The notes beneath the pieces were generated by a model, which did no database searches, was not told the origin of the DNA, and worked only from the letters and a program-made list of their open reading frames with translations. Shown piece by piece: positions 9,603 to 17,538 of a DNA stretch of 64,000 nucleotides. This DNA is from JAVKNF01 sp031537795 (GTDB taxonomy: Bacteria > Pseudomonadota > Alphaproteobacteria > Rickettsiales > Deianiraeaceae), in the NCBI GenBank assembly GCA_031537795.1, contig JAVKNF010000010.1, positions 8,997 to 72,996 on the forward strand, read 5' to 3'. Positions within the stretch are counted from its first letter, which is position 1. Every line of letters starts with the position of its first letter. Both the position numbers and the translations under genes were made by a program.

Positions 9603-10292
9603 ATGAGTAATATAGCATTAATAGGTTATAAAATTGGGATGACTTCTGTATTTCAAAACAATATAAATATACCTGTGACTGTTGTTTCTGTTCCTAATAA
9701 TTATTTATTAGAAATTAAAAAATATAAAAAAAAATCTTCACTCTTAATTGGAGCTTCAGAAGAAAGAAAATTAAAAAAAATCAACAAACCTCAATTAAAA
9801 GTTTTCGAAAAATCATCAAGTACTCCTTGCAACATTCAGAAAGAATTCCCTTTAAAAGATTTATCTACATTTGATAATTTAGACAAAAATTTACTTACTT
9901 TATCTCAAGAATTTATAGGAAATTATGTAGACATTCAATCTATTTCTCAAGGAAAAGGTTTTCAAGGTGGTATGAAAAGACACGGCTTTAAAGGCTTAAG
10001 AGCTACTCATGGTGTGTCTGTAAGTCATAGGTCTATCGGTTCAACTGGAAACAGAACAGAACCTGGTAAAGTTTTTAAAAATAAGAAGATGCCAGGCCAT
10101 ATGGGAAATACACTGAACACTATTCAAAATTTAAAGATCTTAGATATTGACTTGGAGAATAATCTTATTTTTGTAAAAGGTTCCTTTTCTGGAGCTAAAG
10201 GCTCTTTAGTATTCTTAAAAAATTCTATAAAAAAATCTTTTGAAGCGGATCAAAAAATGTTAAATTTTAGAAACATAGAATTGAAAATATGA
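9603..10292 (+). CDS. rplC: 50S ribosomal protein L3
   Basis: Binds 23S rRNA near its 3-prime end and helps nucleate 50S assembly. The start GYKIGMTSVF is the family opening, and the signature block GKGFQGGMKRHGFKG followed by THGVSVSHRSIGSTGNR sits in the middle; 229 residues is normal. The 3-prime end overlaps rplD by 4 bases. First ribosomal gene of this block; rpsJ, its usual upstream partner, is missing here. Confidence 0.96.
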   Translation: MSNIALIGYKIGMTSVFQNNINIPVTVVSVPNNYLLEIKKYKKKSSLLIGASEERKLKKINKPQLKVFEKSSSTPCNIQKEFPLKDLSTFDNLDKNLLTLSQEFIGNYVDIQSISQGKGFQGGMKRHGFKGLRATHGVSVSHRSIGSTGNRTEPGKVFKNKKMPGHMGNTLNTIQNLKILDIDLENNLIFVKGSFSGAKGSLVFLKNSIKKSFEADQKMLNFRNIELKI

Positions 10293-10924
10293 ACATTAAA
10301 ATACTGGATATAAAAAAAAATTATGTTTCCGATTCTGCTTTGAATTCTTCTTTCTTTAACTTTGAATTAAATCATAATTTGATTTCATCTTCTTTTTTAA
10401 AAATAAGAAAACTTCATTCAAAAGAAAGAAAAGCTCATAAAAAAAATCGTTCAGAGGTGTCTTGTACTACAAAAAAAATGTACAGACAAAAAGGCACAGG
10501 AGGAGCTAGGCACGGTGCGGCATCAGCACCTCAATTTGTAGGAGGCGGTATATCTCACGGACCAAGAAAATCAATTAGAAATTTCTCAATAAATAAAAAA
10601 GAGATTGCACTAGCAAAACAAATGCTTTTGTCTGAAAAAATGAAGACTGATAAAATATTCTTTGTAAAAGATCTATTTTTAAATTCTATATCAACTAAAT
10701 CTGCTTTATCTTTATTTTCTAAATTTGATTCTAGTGTTTTGATTGTATCAAATCAAGTCTTACCTTTAAATCAATTGTTGTCATTAAGAAATATACAGTC
10801 TAAATACAAATATACAACGCTAAATAAATTGAACTTCTATGACATTTTAAATTATAATTCTATTATTTTTGATGCAAATTTGATAGATACAGGTCTTCTT
10901 GAAGTAAAAAATTTATATGTCTGA
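10289..10924 (+). CDS. rplD: 50S ribosomal protein L4
   Basis: Lines part of the exit tunnel. The exit-tunnel loop is recognisable: MYRQKGTGGARHGAASAPQ at about residues 64-82, then GPRKSIRNFSINKKE. Length 211 residues is normal. Overlaps rplC and rplW (by 8 bases). In E. coli L4 also represses the S10 operon through the leader; no room for such a leader is seen here. Confidence 0.95.
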   Translation: MNIKILDIKKNYVSDSALNSSFFNFELNHNLISSSFLKIRKLHSKERKAHKKNRSEVSCTTKKMYRQKGTGGARHGAASAPQFVGGGISHGPRKSIRNFSINKKEIALAKQMLLSEKMKTDKIFFVKDLFLNSISTKSALSLFSKFDSSVLIVSNQVLPLNQLLSLRNIQSKYKYTTLNKLNFYDILNYNSIIFDANLIDTGLLEVKNLYV

Positions 10925-11204
10925 TTTTAAAAAAATATTAAATACTGAAAAAACAAAGAGAATATCCTCTCTAGGTTGTTATGTTATTTTAGTTAATAAA
11001 AATCTATCGAAGATTGATATCAAATTAAAATTTGAAAATACTTTCGATGTAAAGGTTGAATCTGTAAATACATCTCATATCAGAGCTTACGAAAAAAATT
11101 TTAAAAATAAAATCGGTAAAACTTCATCTATGAAAAAAGCCATAATCAAATTAAAACCGGGGTTTAATATTCAATCAATTCAATTAGAGAAAAATGCCGA
11201 ATAA
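10917..11204 (+). CDS. rplW: 50S ribosomal protein L23
   Basis: Sits at the tunnel exit and is the docking site for trigger factor and SRP. At 95 residues it is normal in length. It shows the NTEKTKRIS start (usually PxxTEKs) and the C-terminal KKAIIKLKPGF block, close to the family's KKAYVTLkeG. Short overlaps with rplD and rplB show tight translational coupling. Confidence 0.92.
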   Translation: MSDFKKILNTEKTKRISSLGCYVILVNKNLSKIDIKLKFENTFDVKVESVNTSHIRAYEKNFKNKIGKTSSMKKAIIKLKPGFNIQSIQLEKNAE

Positions 11205-12018
11205 TAGTATACTAATAAAATCGAAACCTTTATCTCCAGGAAGAAGACATCTTATATCTTTGAAAAAAGTTTCTTCTAAAAATCAAAAATTAAAAGCTCT
11301 CTGCTCTCCTAAAAAGTCCGCATTAGGTAGAAGTGCTGGAAAAATATCCTCTCAAAATCAAAAAAGAAGTGCTGGAAATAAAAAAACTTATAGACAAATA
11401 GATTTCAAAAGAAAGATTTTTGAAATTCCTGCAACTGTTCAAACAATAGAATATGATCCAAATCGTTCATCTAATATTTCTCTAATAAAATATGAAACCG
11501 GTGAAATGTCTTATATACTTGCGCCTGATAATATTAAAATAGGAGATGTTATAGTAACATCTCAATCTATATCTGGAAATGACGTAAAACCAGGGATTAG
11601 ATTACCTTTATCTCAAATACCAATTGGAACTTTAATTCATTGTATAGAAATGAAACCAGAAAAAGGTTCTCAAGTTGTCAGATCTGCTGGTTGCTCTGCT
11701 CGTTTAATCGGAAGAGAATCTTCAGATGTATTAATTTCTATGCCTTCTGGCGAAATTAGAAAATTTCAATCAAATTGTATGGCGACAATTGGAGAAGTTT
11801 CTTTGAAAGATCATAAAAATAGAGTTGACGGTAAAGCTGGAAGAAATCGCTGGAGGGGTTGGAGTTCTGCGGTTAGAGGTGAAGCTAAAAACCCAGTCGA
11901 TCACCCTCACGGCGGTAGAACTAGAGGAGGTAGAATACCAACTTCTGCTTCAGGTTTAAGAAAGGGTACAAAAACTTCAAGAAATTTCTCTAAAAAAATA
12001 GTAAAGAAAAGAAAATAA
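11194..12018 (+). CDS. rplB: 50S ribosomal protein L2
   Basis: Core 50S protein near the peptidyl-transferase centre. Signature segments: GRSAGKISSQNQKRSAGNKK near 46-65, IEYDPNRSSNI, KPGIRLPLSQIPIGT, and the C-terminal NPVDHPHGGRTRGGR with its conserved histidine (PHGG). 274 residues, normal. Begins 11 bases inside rplW. Confidence 0.97.
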   Translation: MPNNSILIKSKPLSPGRRHLISLKKVSSKNQKLKALCSPKKSALGRSAGKISSQNQKRSAGNKKTYRQIDFKRKIFEIPATVQTIEYDPNRSSNISLIKYETGEMSYILAPDNIKIGDVIVTSQSISGNDVKPGIRLPLSQIPIGTLIHCIEMKPEKGSQVVRSAGCSARLIGRESSDVLISMPSGEIRKFQSNCMATIGEVSLKDHKNRVDGKAGRNRWRGWSSAVRGEAKNPVDHPHGGRTRGGRIPTSASGLRKGTKTSRNFSKKIVKKRK

Positions 12019-12021
12019 TTT

Positions 12022-12303
12022 ATGTCAAGATCTTCTAAAAAATTCCCATTTGTTTGCCCAAATTTATATAACAAAGTTCTAAATCCTTCTTTTCTAAAAA
12101 GTCAAATTAAGACTAGAAGTAGAAGTTCAACAATATATCCTATTTTCGTGAACAGAGTAATTTATGTCTACAACGGAAAAGCGTACGTTCCTGTATCAAT
12201 AACAGAATCTATGATATTTGAAAAACTAGGTGCTTACTGTCCTACAAAAAAGTTTGCAGTTCACGCAGTTGAGAAGAAAAATAATAACCCTGTAAAGAAA
12301 TGA
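12022..12303 (+). CDS. rpsS: 30S ribosomal protein S19
   Basis: Head protein of the 30S subunit that contacts the A site. 93 residues. Family features: start SRSSKKFPFV, KTRSRSSTIYPIFVN in the middle, VYNGKAYVPVSITESM toward the end. Follows rplB by 3 bases and overlaps rplV by 4. Confidence 0.95.
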   Translation: MSRSSKKFPFVCPNLYNKVLNPSFLKSQIKTRSRSSTIYPIFVNRVIYVYNGKAYVPVSITESMIFEKLGAYCPTKKFAVHAVEKKNNNPVKK

Positions 12304-12662
12304 CGTACACAGCTTTCGCAAAATATATTCCTGGCAGCACTCATAAATATAAACTTATTGTTGATATGATAAAATCTATGAATGTAAATCGAGCTTTATT
12401 ACAACTTAAAAATTCAAAGAAAAAACATTCAGAATATATATTAAAAACTTTAAATTCTTGTATTTCAAATGCAAATAACATTTCTGGTTTAACAGTCGAA
12501 GATTTATCTTTCAAGGAAATTAGAATAGGTAAAGCTTATGTTTTAAAAAGAGTGTTCTTCAGAGCAAAAGGTTCAAGCTCAAGAATTAACAAGTATTATA
12601 GTCGATTAGAAATAATTTTAGAGAAAAGAGAAGCATTAAATAAATATGGGTCAAAAGAATAA
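12300..12662 (+). CDS. rplV: 50S ribosomal protein L22
   Basis: Tunnel-wall protein. 120 residues with the family core: VDMIKSMNVNRALLQLKNS near 21-39, LNSCISNANN, and the beta-hairpin RVFFRAKGSSSRINK (usually RRxxPRAxGRAxxI), rather diverged. The last 17 bases overlap rpsC. Confidence 0.92.
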   Translation: MTYTAFAKYIPGSTHKYKLIVDMIKSMNVNRALLQLKNSKKKHSEYILKTLNSCISNANNISGLTVEDLSFKEIRIGKAYVLKRVFFRAKGSSSRINKYYSRLEIILEKREALNKYGSKE

Positions 12663-13311
12663 TCCTGAATACTATAGATCGAATCTAGCAAAATCTCGTA
12701 ATGCGTTATCATATGAACGTTTCGGGACACCTCAATTCAAAGAATATATAAAACAAGGTATTTTATCTGTAAATCTATTGAAAAATTTAAAGAAAACAAA
12801 AAATCCTTTAAGTTCTTTTTTACTTGGTTCTATTGAATATGAAAAAGTTGGCAATAAATTAAGATTGATTATTTCAAGCGACAGGAGAAACGTCACAATA
12901 GCTAAAGATAATATTGATTTTCTTCAGAATTCTCTTTTTAAAGTATTAAATCATAAACCTATTGTGTATGTTAAAGAGATAAAGAATTCTAACACTTATG
13001 CAGACTTCGTTTGTTCTTCTATATGTAGTAAAATTTCAGAAAGAGCTTCAATTAAAGCTACAGTAGCTACTTTTTTAGATGATTCAAAAATGAAAGTTGC
13101 TGGTATAAAGATTAAAGTTGCCGGAAGATTAAATGGCGTTGAAATGGCAAGAACTCAAACTTTTGCAAAAGGATCTATGCCTCTTCACACAATAAGAGCT
13201 GATATAGATTATACCTCTTCTTTTGCTATGACTCAATACGGTATTATAGGTGTAAAAGTTTGGATCTATATTAAAGATAATTCTCAGTTATGTTCGTCCC
13301 AAAAAAAGTAA
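12646..13311 (+). CDS. rpsC: 30S ribosomal protein S3
   Basis: 30S head protein at the mRNA entry. 221 residues. The start GQKNNPEYYR corresponds to the family's GQKvnPxgfR, and the C-terminal domain has the KVAGRLNGVEMARTQ block followed by GSMPLHTIRADIDY, both diagnostic. It overlaps rplV (17 bases) and rplP (22 bases), an unusually compact arrangement. Confidence 0.95.
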   Translation: MGQKNNPEYYRSNLAKSRNALSYERFGTPQFKEYIKQGILSVNLLKNLKKTKNPLSSFLLGSIEYEKVGNKLRLIISSDRRNVTIAKDNIDFLQNSLFKVLNHKPIVYVKEIKNSNTYADFVCSSICSKISERASIKATVATFLDDSKMKVAGIKIKVAGRLNGVEMARTQTFAKGSMPLHTIRADIDYTSSFAMTQYGIIGVKVWIYIKDNSQLCSSQKK

Positions 13312-13715
13312 ATTTTAGAAAATGTCATCTTTCTGAAGTTCCTAAAAAAGCTACTTCAAATTATCTTCTTTCTAAAGGTGTTTACGGCATAAAATTACAA
13401 AAAGGTACAAAAATTACATCTAATCAACTTGAAACTATAAGAAAAGATGCAAGTAAATCTCTGAATAGAGAAGGTAAGATTTTTATCTCTGTTTTTCCTA
13501 ATACACCTTATACAAAAAAATCACTAGGAACTCGTATGGGCGGGGGAGCTGGGTCATTAGACCATTGGAGCGTTTCTGTACCAGCTGGAACAATTATTAT
13601 GGAAATGTCTAATATAAAAGAAGAGCAGGCCCTAGCTGTTCTAAATTTAGTAAAATATAAGATAAATGGAGGTCTTTCCTTAGCTAAAAGGAAATTTATT
13701 TATACAAACAATTAA
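13290..13715 (+). CDS. rplP: 50S ribosomal protein L16
   Basis: Contacts the A-site tRNA acceptor arm. 141 residues with PKKVNFRK at the start, KIFISVFPNTPYTKKSLGTR in the middle and RMGGGAGSLDHW (family RMGxGKGxxxxW; the usual Lys is Ala here). C-terminal ALAVLNLVKYKI matches the family helix. The start lies 22 bases inside rpsC; a later internal start would cut conserved sequence. Confidence 0.94.
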   Translation: MFVPKKVNFRKCHLSEVPKKATSNYLLSKGVYGIKLQKGTKITSNQLETIRKDASKSLNREGKIFISVFPNTPYTKKSLGTRMGGGAGSLDHWSVSVPAGTIIMEMSNIKEEQALAVLNLVKYKINGGLSLAKRKFIYTNN

Positions 13716-13718
13716 ATT

Positions 13719-13853
13719 ATGAAGGAAAATAAAATTGAACTAGAAGAAATGCAAAAAAAATTAATAATCGCGAAATTGAAGAAAGATAAAAACCTGAAGA
13801 ATATCAGAAAAGATATAGCAAGAATTCTAACAAAAATTAATGATAAAAAATAA
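13719..13853 (+). CDS. rpmC: 50S ribosomal protein L29 (short)
   Basis: A 44-residue frame in the expected place between rplP and rpsQ. The sequence is two helices rich in Lys and Glu, and the C-terminus IRKDIARILTKINDK matches the family's IRRxIARxxTxLxE. It is shorter than the usual 60-70 residues, lacking part of the first helix. Starts 3 bases after the rplP stop. Position plus the C-terminal motif make the call firm despite the size. Confidence 0.88.
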   Translation: MKENKIELEEMQKKLIIAKLKKDKNLKNIRKDIARILTKINDKK

Positions 13854-13854
13854 T

Positions 13855-14115
13855 ATGACCGAAGATTTAAAAGAAAATAAAAAAACAATTCAAGCAACAG
13901 TAATATCTATTATAGACAAAAAGACTGTCGCTGTTTCTGTTGCTAGGCTAATAAAACATATAAAATATAGAAAATACATCAAGAAAACAAAAAAATATCT
14001 TATTCATTGCGATGATTCCTCTTTAGTTAAAAAAGATGATATAGTTCTAGTTGTAGATTCAAGACCTTATTCAAAATTGAAAACTAAAGTGTTAGTTAAA
14101 GTTGTGGAAAAATAG
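13855..14115 (+). CDS. rpsQ: 30S ribosomal protein S17
   Basis: Early-assembling 16S-binding protein with an OB fold. The ATG at 13855, one base after the rpmC stop, is preferred; an in-frame ATG at 13840 would start inside rpmC. 86 residues with TIQATVISIIDKKTVAVSV near the start, RKYIKKTKKYLIHCDD (family Kxy..vHDE) and VVDSRPYSKLKTKVLVKVVE at the end (family C.PlSKtK.w.vv). Confidence 0.93.
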   Translation: MTEDLKENKKTIQATVISIIDKKTVAVSVARLIKHIKYRKYIKKTKKYLIHCDDSSLVKKDDIVLVVDSRPYSKLKTKVLVKVVEK

Positions 14116-14123
14116 TAGATTAT

Positions 14124-14492
14124 ATGATAAGAAAAGAAACAGTTCTAATTGTTGCTGATAATTCAGGAGTTAATAAAGCTAGATGTATAGGAATAAACGG
14201 TCACACTGGAGATTTTGTAGCCTCTTTGGGAGATATTATTCTTTGTTCCTGTATAGACGTTCAACCAAACGGTAAAATAAAAAAAGGAGACAAAAGGTAC
14301 GCAGTTATTGTTAGAACTAAAGCAAAAGTTAAAAGAGATGATGGTTCATATATCTCTTTTGATGATAATGCCGTTGTATTGATTGATAAAGCAAATGAGG
14401 AACCTTTAGGTACTGCTGTTTTTGGAGCAGTAGCAAGAGAAATAAGAAAGAGATTTCCTAAAACTGCATCTTTAGCACCAGAAGTAATATAA
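14124..14492 (+). CDS. rplN: 50S ribosomal protein L14
   Basis: Part of intersubunit bridges B5 and B8. 122 residues and very well conserved: DNSGVNKARCIGI near 12-24, GDIILCSC, KGDKRYAVIVRTKAKVKRDDG, and the C-terminal GAVAREIRKRFPKTASLAPEV. The ribosomal run ends here: rplX, rplE and the rest of the spc operon do not follow, so the cluster has been split. Confidence 0.97.
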   Translation: MIRKETVLIVADNSGVNKARCIGINGHTGDFVASLGDIILCSCIDVQPNGKIKKGDKRYAVIVRTKAKVKRDDGSYISFDDNAVVLIDKANEEPLGTAVFGAVAREIRKRFPKTASLAPEVI

Positions 14493-14502
14493 TTATAACT
14501 AT

Positions 14503-14532
14503 TAATTTACTTTTTATTATAAAAGTAAATTA
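14503..14532. repeat. 12-bp perfect inverted repeat after rplN
   Basis: TAATTTACTTTT (14503-14514) and AAAAGTAAATTA (14521-14532) pair perfectly around a 6-base loop. It lies 11 bases after the rplN stop and ends 21 bases before tadA. It has no T run after the right arm, so it is a poor intrinsic terminator; it could protect the 3-prime end of the ribosomal mRNA. Confidence 0.6.
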
Positions 14533-14553
14533 GATGCAAAAATACAACAAAAA

Positions 14554-14988
14554 ATGTTCGGAAATTCCAAGCAAAGTTTAATTATGGATAGAGCTTTTTC
14601 TATGGTTAATTTCTTAGATATAAATAAAGATAAAGAACTGAATTATAACAATCGCGAAGATCTTGGTATAGCTGCAATCATAACAGATTCAGAGGGTCGT
14701 GTAATATCTTCTGCTAAAAATGAGGTTTATAAAAAAAATAACCCTTGTATGCATGCTGAAATTATTGCAATTTCAAAAGCTACAAAAAAATTAAAATCAA
14801 AATTACTTTTGCATTGTGATATTTATATTACACTAGAACCTTGCCCTATGTGTGCATTTGCAATATCTCTTGCTAGATTAAGAAGAGTCTACATAGGAAA
14901 ATTAGCTAAAAAAACAGGAGGAATAATAAGTAATGTTCAAATTTTTGAACAAAAATGTTGCAACTGGAAACCTGAAGTTTATTATTAA
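14554..14988 (+). CDS. tadA: tRNA-specific adenosine deaminase (A34 to inosine)
   Basis: Zinc deaminase of the CDA fold, most likely converting A34 to inosine in tRNA-Arg(ACG). The zinc motif is complete: MHAEIIAIS (His-Ala-Glu) near residue 69 and EPCPMCAFAI near 108. The family's RVYIG and GG segments follow. 144 residues. A second ATG 30 bases in is a possible start. A related cytosine or guanine deaminase cannot be excluded, but the PCPMC context favours TadA. Placed where the rest of the spc operon would be. Confidence 0.85.
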   Translation: MFGNSKQSLIMDRAFSMVNFLDINKDKELNYNNREDLGIAAIITDSEGRVISSAKNEVYKKNNPCMHAEIIAISKATKKLKSKLLLHCDIYITLEPCPMCAFAISLARLRRVYIGKLAKKTGGIISNVQIFEQKCCNWKPEVYY

Positions 14989-15077
14989 TTAGCTTAAGAT
15001 TTACAGTAAAAAGTAAAAAATTAAAGAAAATAATCTTAAAGAAATAGATGAAACCTTCTTTATCTCTAGCGTAATGT

Positions 15078-15881
15078 TCAAGATGTAATTTCTTTATTAA
15101 ATAAATTTAATGATAAATTAAAAATAATATAAAAGATTAAAAATGTAAAAATATTAAAAGAGAAAATAAAATAAAGATCTAGGGCTTTCTTTGTAAAGAT
15201 GTAATAATTAGAAGAGACTAAAAATATTATTAATATTAAAGATATTATTTTTAATTTGAGATCTTTTTTTATAAATTTCAAAATTAAAGAAATATCTTTT
15301 CCTGAAAAAAACTTAATATTTGAAATAGGCAATAATATCATTAATATTAAATAAAAAATTATTAAAAGAAATATAAATAAATCTTCTAAAGAAGATTTAA
15401 AATGTAGGCTTCTACTGATGATTAAAATATTCTTTTCTGAATTGAAAAAAACAGGCATCGTTAAGAATAATAAACCAGAAATTGGAGCAGGTAACCCAAT
15501 AAAGAATTTAGATTGCACAAAAGAGTTTTTATAAAACCTAAAAAGCCTTAATCCTATAGAAACAGTAAAAAATAATGAAATTAACAATATGATAAAAATA
15601 TTTACATCTCTGAAATTCTTATAAATATAAATCCCAAAGATTGTAGAAACGGCAATACCGTAATTAAAGAAATCAACAAGACAATCTATTAATGTTCCGT
15701 TTTGATTTTCACATTTTAAAAATCTAGCAGTCTTGCCGTCAAGCATATCGGCTATTGCTGCAATAATCAGCATAAAAAAGGCATCTATAAAATTTCCATT
15801 ATGATAATCATATATAGCAAATATACCAGATAAAAGACTTAAAAAAGAAATTGCATTAGGTGCTAATCGCCTCAAATTCAT
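15078..15881 (-). CDS. pssA: CDP-diacylglycerol-serine O-phosphatidyltransferase
   Basis: Integral membrane enzyme that makes phosphatidylserine, precursor of phosphatidylethanolamine. The CDP-alcohol phosphotransferase signature D-x2-DG-x2-AR-x8-G-x3-D-x3-D is present at about residues 45-70 (DMLDGKTAR, then GTLIDCLVD). About seven hydrophobic segments. 267 residues, normal for the alphaproteobacterial type that begins RLAPN. No psd gene is next to it, although the two are often adjacent in this class. Confidence 0.9.
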   Translation of the reverse strand: MNLRRLAPNAISFLSLLSGIFAIYDYHNGNFIDAFFMLIIAAIADMLDGKTARFLKCENQNGTLIDCLVDFFNYGIAVSTIFGIYIYKNFRDVNIFIILLISLFFTVSIGLRLFRFYKNSFVQSKFFIGLPAPISGLLFLTMPVFFNSEKNILIISRSLHFKSSLEDLFIFLLIIFYLILMILLPISNIKFFSGKDISLILKFIKKDLKLKIISLILIIFLVSSNYYIFTKKALDLYFIFSFNIFTFLIFYIIFNLSLNLFNKEITS

Positions 15882-15923
15882 AGATAAATATTTAACAGAG
15901 AATTATCATTTATAATTAGAAAT

Positions 15924-16421
15924 CTATTTATTTAGCTCTTTAAGATTACTCTCTAAATCACTTTGGCTTTTACCTATGTTTAAATAAATATAAAAATTTA
16001 CATCAACAGATAAATTAATTTGGAATTTATGCAAACCTAATGTTTTCACTTTATAAGATATATTTATATTTTGAAGTTCTAATTTTAATTTTATAGAGTT
16101 ATTTTCTATAATCTTATTCAACTCTTTTAAAACATCTTTCTTTCCAACCGAAGCATAAAGAGCGCCCTCTTTACTTGCTTCCAAAATTATATTAAAATAT
16201 TTCTCATCTGCCAAAGTTTTAAGTTTCAATGCTTCAGATTTATTATTAGAAGATGCTTCTTCTTTATTCTTTTTAATTTTTTCAAAATATTCAAGATTTA
16301 TTCTATCGGCTATAATTACTTTTTTTCTAGGAAAAAGATAATTTTTTGCATATCCAAATTTCACTTCAACAACATCTCCAGTCTTAATTTTTCTTAAATC
16401 TTCTAAAAATATAACTTTCAT
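15924..16421 (-). CDS. rplI: 50S ribosomal protein L9
   Basis: Two-domain protein at the base of the L1 stalk. The N-terminal signature MKVIFLEDLRKIKTGDVVEV and GYAKNYLFPRKKVI are clear, followed by the long connecting helix and the C-terminal domain (KLKTLADEKYFNIILEASKEG). 165 residues. Last of the conserved trio rpsF-rpsR-rplI, read on the minus strand, 4 bases after rpsR. Confidence 0.95.
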   Translation of the reverse strand: MKVIFLEDLRKIKTGDVVEVKFGYAKNYLFPRKKVIIADRINLEYFEKIKKNKEEASSNNKSEALKLKTLADEKYFNIILEASKEGALYASVGKKDVLKELNKIIENNSIKLKLELQNINISYKVKTLGLHKFQINLSVDVNFYIYLNIGKSQSDLESNLKELNK

Positions 16422-16425
16422 AAAA

Positions 16426-16737
16426 TTATTTCAACAAACCTAAAAATCTTGCGATTTTGACTGCTTTCTGTATTTGCTTTTGAGTTTTTTTTCCTTTATT
16501 TGTTACTCTCGTTGGTAAAATTTTACCTCTCTCGGTTAGACATTTCTGTTGTAAATATTTTATATTTTTCCAATCTATAGTTTCTTGATTGTCTTTTTCC
16601 GTTCTAATATCTGTTCTTTTATTCAAAAATGAAGAAAGCTTGAGATTTTGCTTTATAAAAACCGCCCTATCAGATAATTTTATTTTATCGGTATTGGAAC
16701 TGATTATTTCCTTATTTTCTTTTTCGTCTTTTATCAT
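16426..16737 (-). CDS. rpsR: 30S ribosomal protein S18
   Basis: Binds S6 on the 30S platform. The C-terminal core is conserved: [20 protein letters not shown] and [20 protein letters not shown] followed by KIARFLGLL. At 103 residues it carries an N-terminal extension of about 30 charged residues compared with the usual 70-85. Overlaps rpsF by 4 bases. Confidence 0.94.
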   Translation of the reverse strand: MIKDEKENKEIISSNTDKIKLSDRAVFIKQNLKLSSFLNKRTDIRTEKDNQETIDWKNIKYLQQKCLTERGKILPTRVTNKGKKTQKQIQKAVKIARFLGLLK

Positions 16738-17162
16738 ATTTGCTCTACTTGTACAAATTCTCTTAATATATCTTTATATTTCTGATTATTTGCTATAATT
16801 CTAGAAACTCCATCTTTCTGAAAGTCAGATAACAAGAATTTCCCTTTGAAAGAATCTTCAATTTTTAATATTATATATCTTGATAAAAGATCCATTAATT
16901 TCAGTTTTTGATCTAAATAAGGAATCAAATCTATATCTATCTCTAAATTAATACTATATAAATGAAATGAATTGGCTTTTTTTATAGGATAAGCAGATTG
17001 AATTAAACCAGTATAGTCTGCTTTCTTAAATTTTATTTTATTATCAGAGCTAACAGCAAGTATATTTCTTAAAAGAGAAGATATCTCTTCAGAACTTGCA
17101 TCACCTCTAACAAGTATTGTGAAGTCGTAGTTTTCTATTTTGAAATTATTCTTTAAGTCCAT
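16734..17162 (-). CDS. rpsF: 30S ribosomal protein S6
   Basis: S18 partner on the 30S platform. Assigned from its place at the head of the rpsF-rpsR-rplI trio, its 142-residue length and recognisable elements: the first strand [12 protein letters not shown] (family YE.vfIlrpd.s), [20 protein letters not shown] (family W.G.R.LAYPI.k...G.Y) and the strand [12 protein letters not shown]. It is strongly diverged. Confidence 0.88.
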   Translation of the reverse strand: MDLKNNFKIENYDFTILVRGDASSEEISSLLRNILAVSSDNKIKFKKADYTGLIQSAYPIKKANSFHLYSINLEIDIDLIPYLDQKLKLMDLLSRYIILKIEDSFKGKFLLSDFQKDGVSRIIANNQKYKDILREFVQVEQI

Positions 17163-17222
17163 TTAATCTAACTTCTAAATACCTTTTTATATTTATCAAG
17201 TTTTTTCTAAAAATATTAATAT

Positions 17223-17525
17223 TTATCTATAAATACAGGGGGTTAGATGTATAAGATTATCTTGATAATATCTTATTTTCTTGATATTAGAAGAAGATGT
17301 TTTAGATTCAAATAAAGATTCAGATGATCTTAAAACGGATTCTAATTTGAAAATCTCCAGCTCTATTTCTTTTATTGAATTGACAATTTGAACGCTTTTT
17401 AATTTTACATTAAAGAATATGAACATACAACATATCATACCAATAAAACATAATATATTTAAAGATATAATGTTTATAAATTGATAATAATCTAACATAG
17501 ATAAATACCCTTTATTTTTACTCAT
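17223..17525 (-). CDS. Hypothetical small bitopic membrane protein
   Basis: Not recognised. 100 residues with one transmembrane segment at about 17-40, followed by a predicted helix (about 43-78) with a heptad-like pattern. Small bitopic coiled-coil proteins of the FtsL/FtsB type have this layout, but there is no sequence signature and no division genes beside it. It lies 13 bases after pdhB on the same strand and 60 bases before rpsF. Confidence 0.5.
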   Translation of the reverse strand: MSKNKGYLSMLDYYQFINIISLNILCFIGMICCMFIFFNVKLKSVQIVNSIKEIELEIFKLESVLRSSESLFESKTSSSNIKKIRYYQDNLIHLTPCIYR

Positions 17526-17538
17526 AAATACTTAAAAG

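Noticed and set aside
14503..14532. Rho-independent terminator after rplN
   Set aside because: The 12-bp stem is perfect but AT-rich and lacks a following T run on the plus strand, so I recorded it only as an inverted repeat.
17223..17525. FtsL or FtsB
   Set aside because: The single membrane segment plus coiled coil fits, but no sequence signature or division-gene context supports a name.
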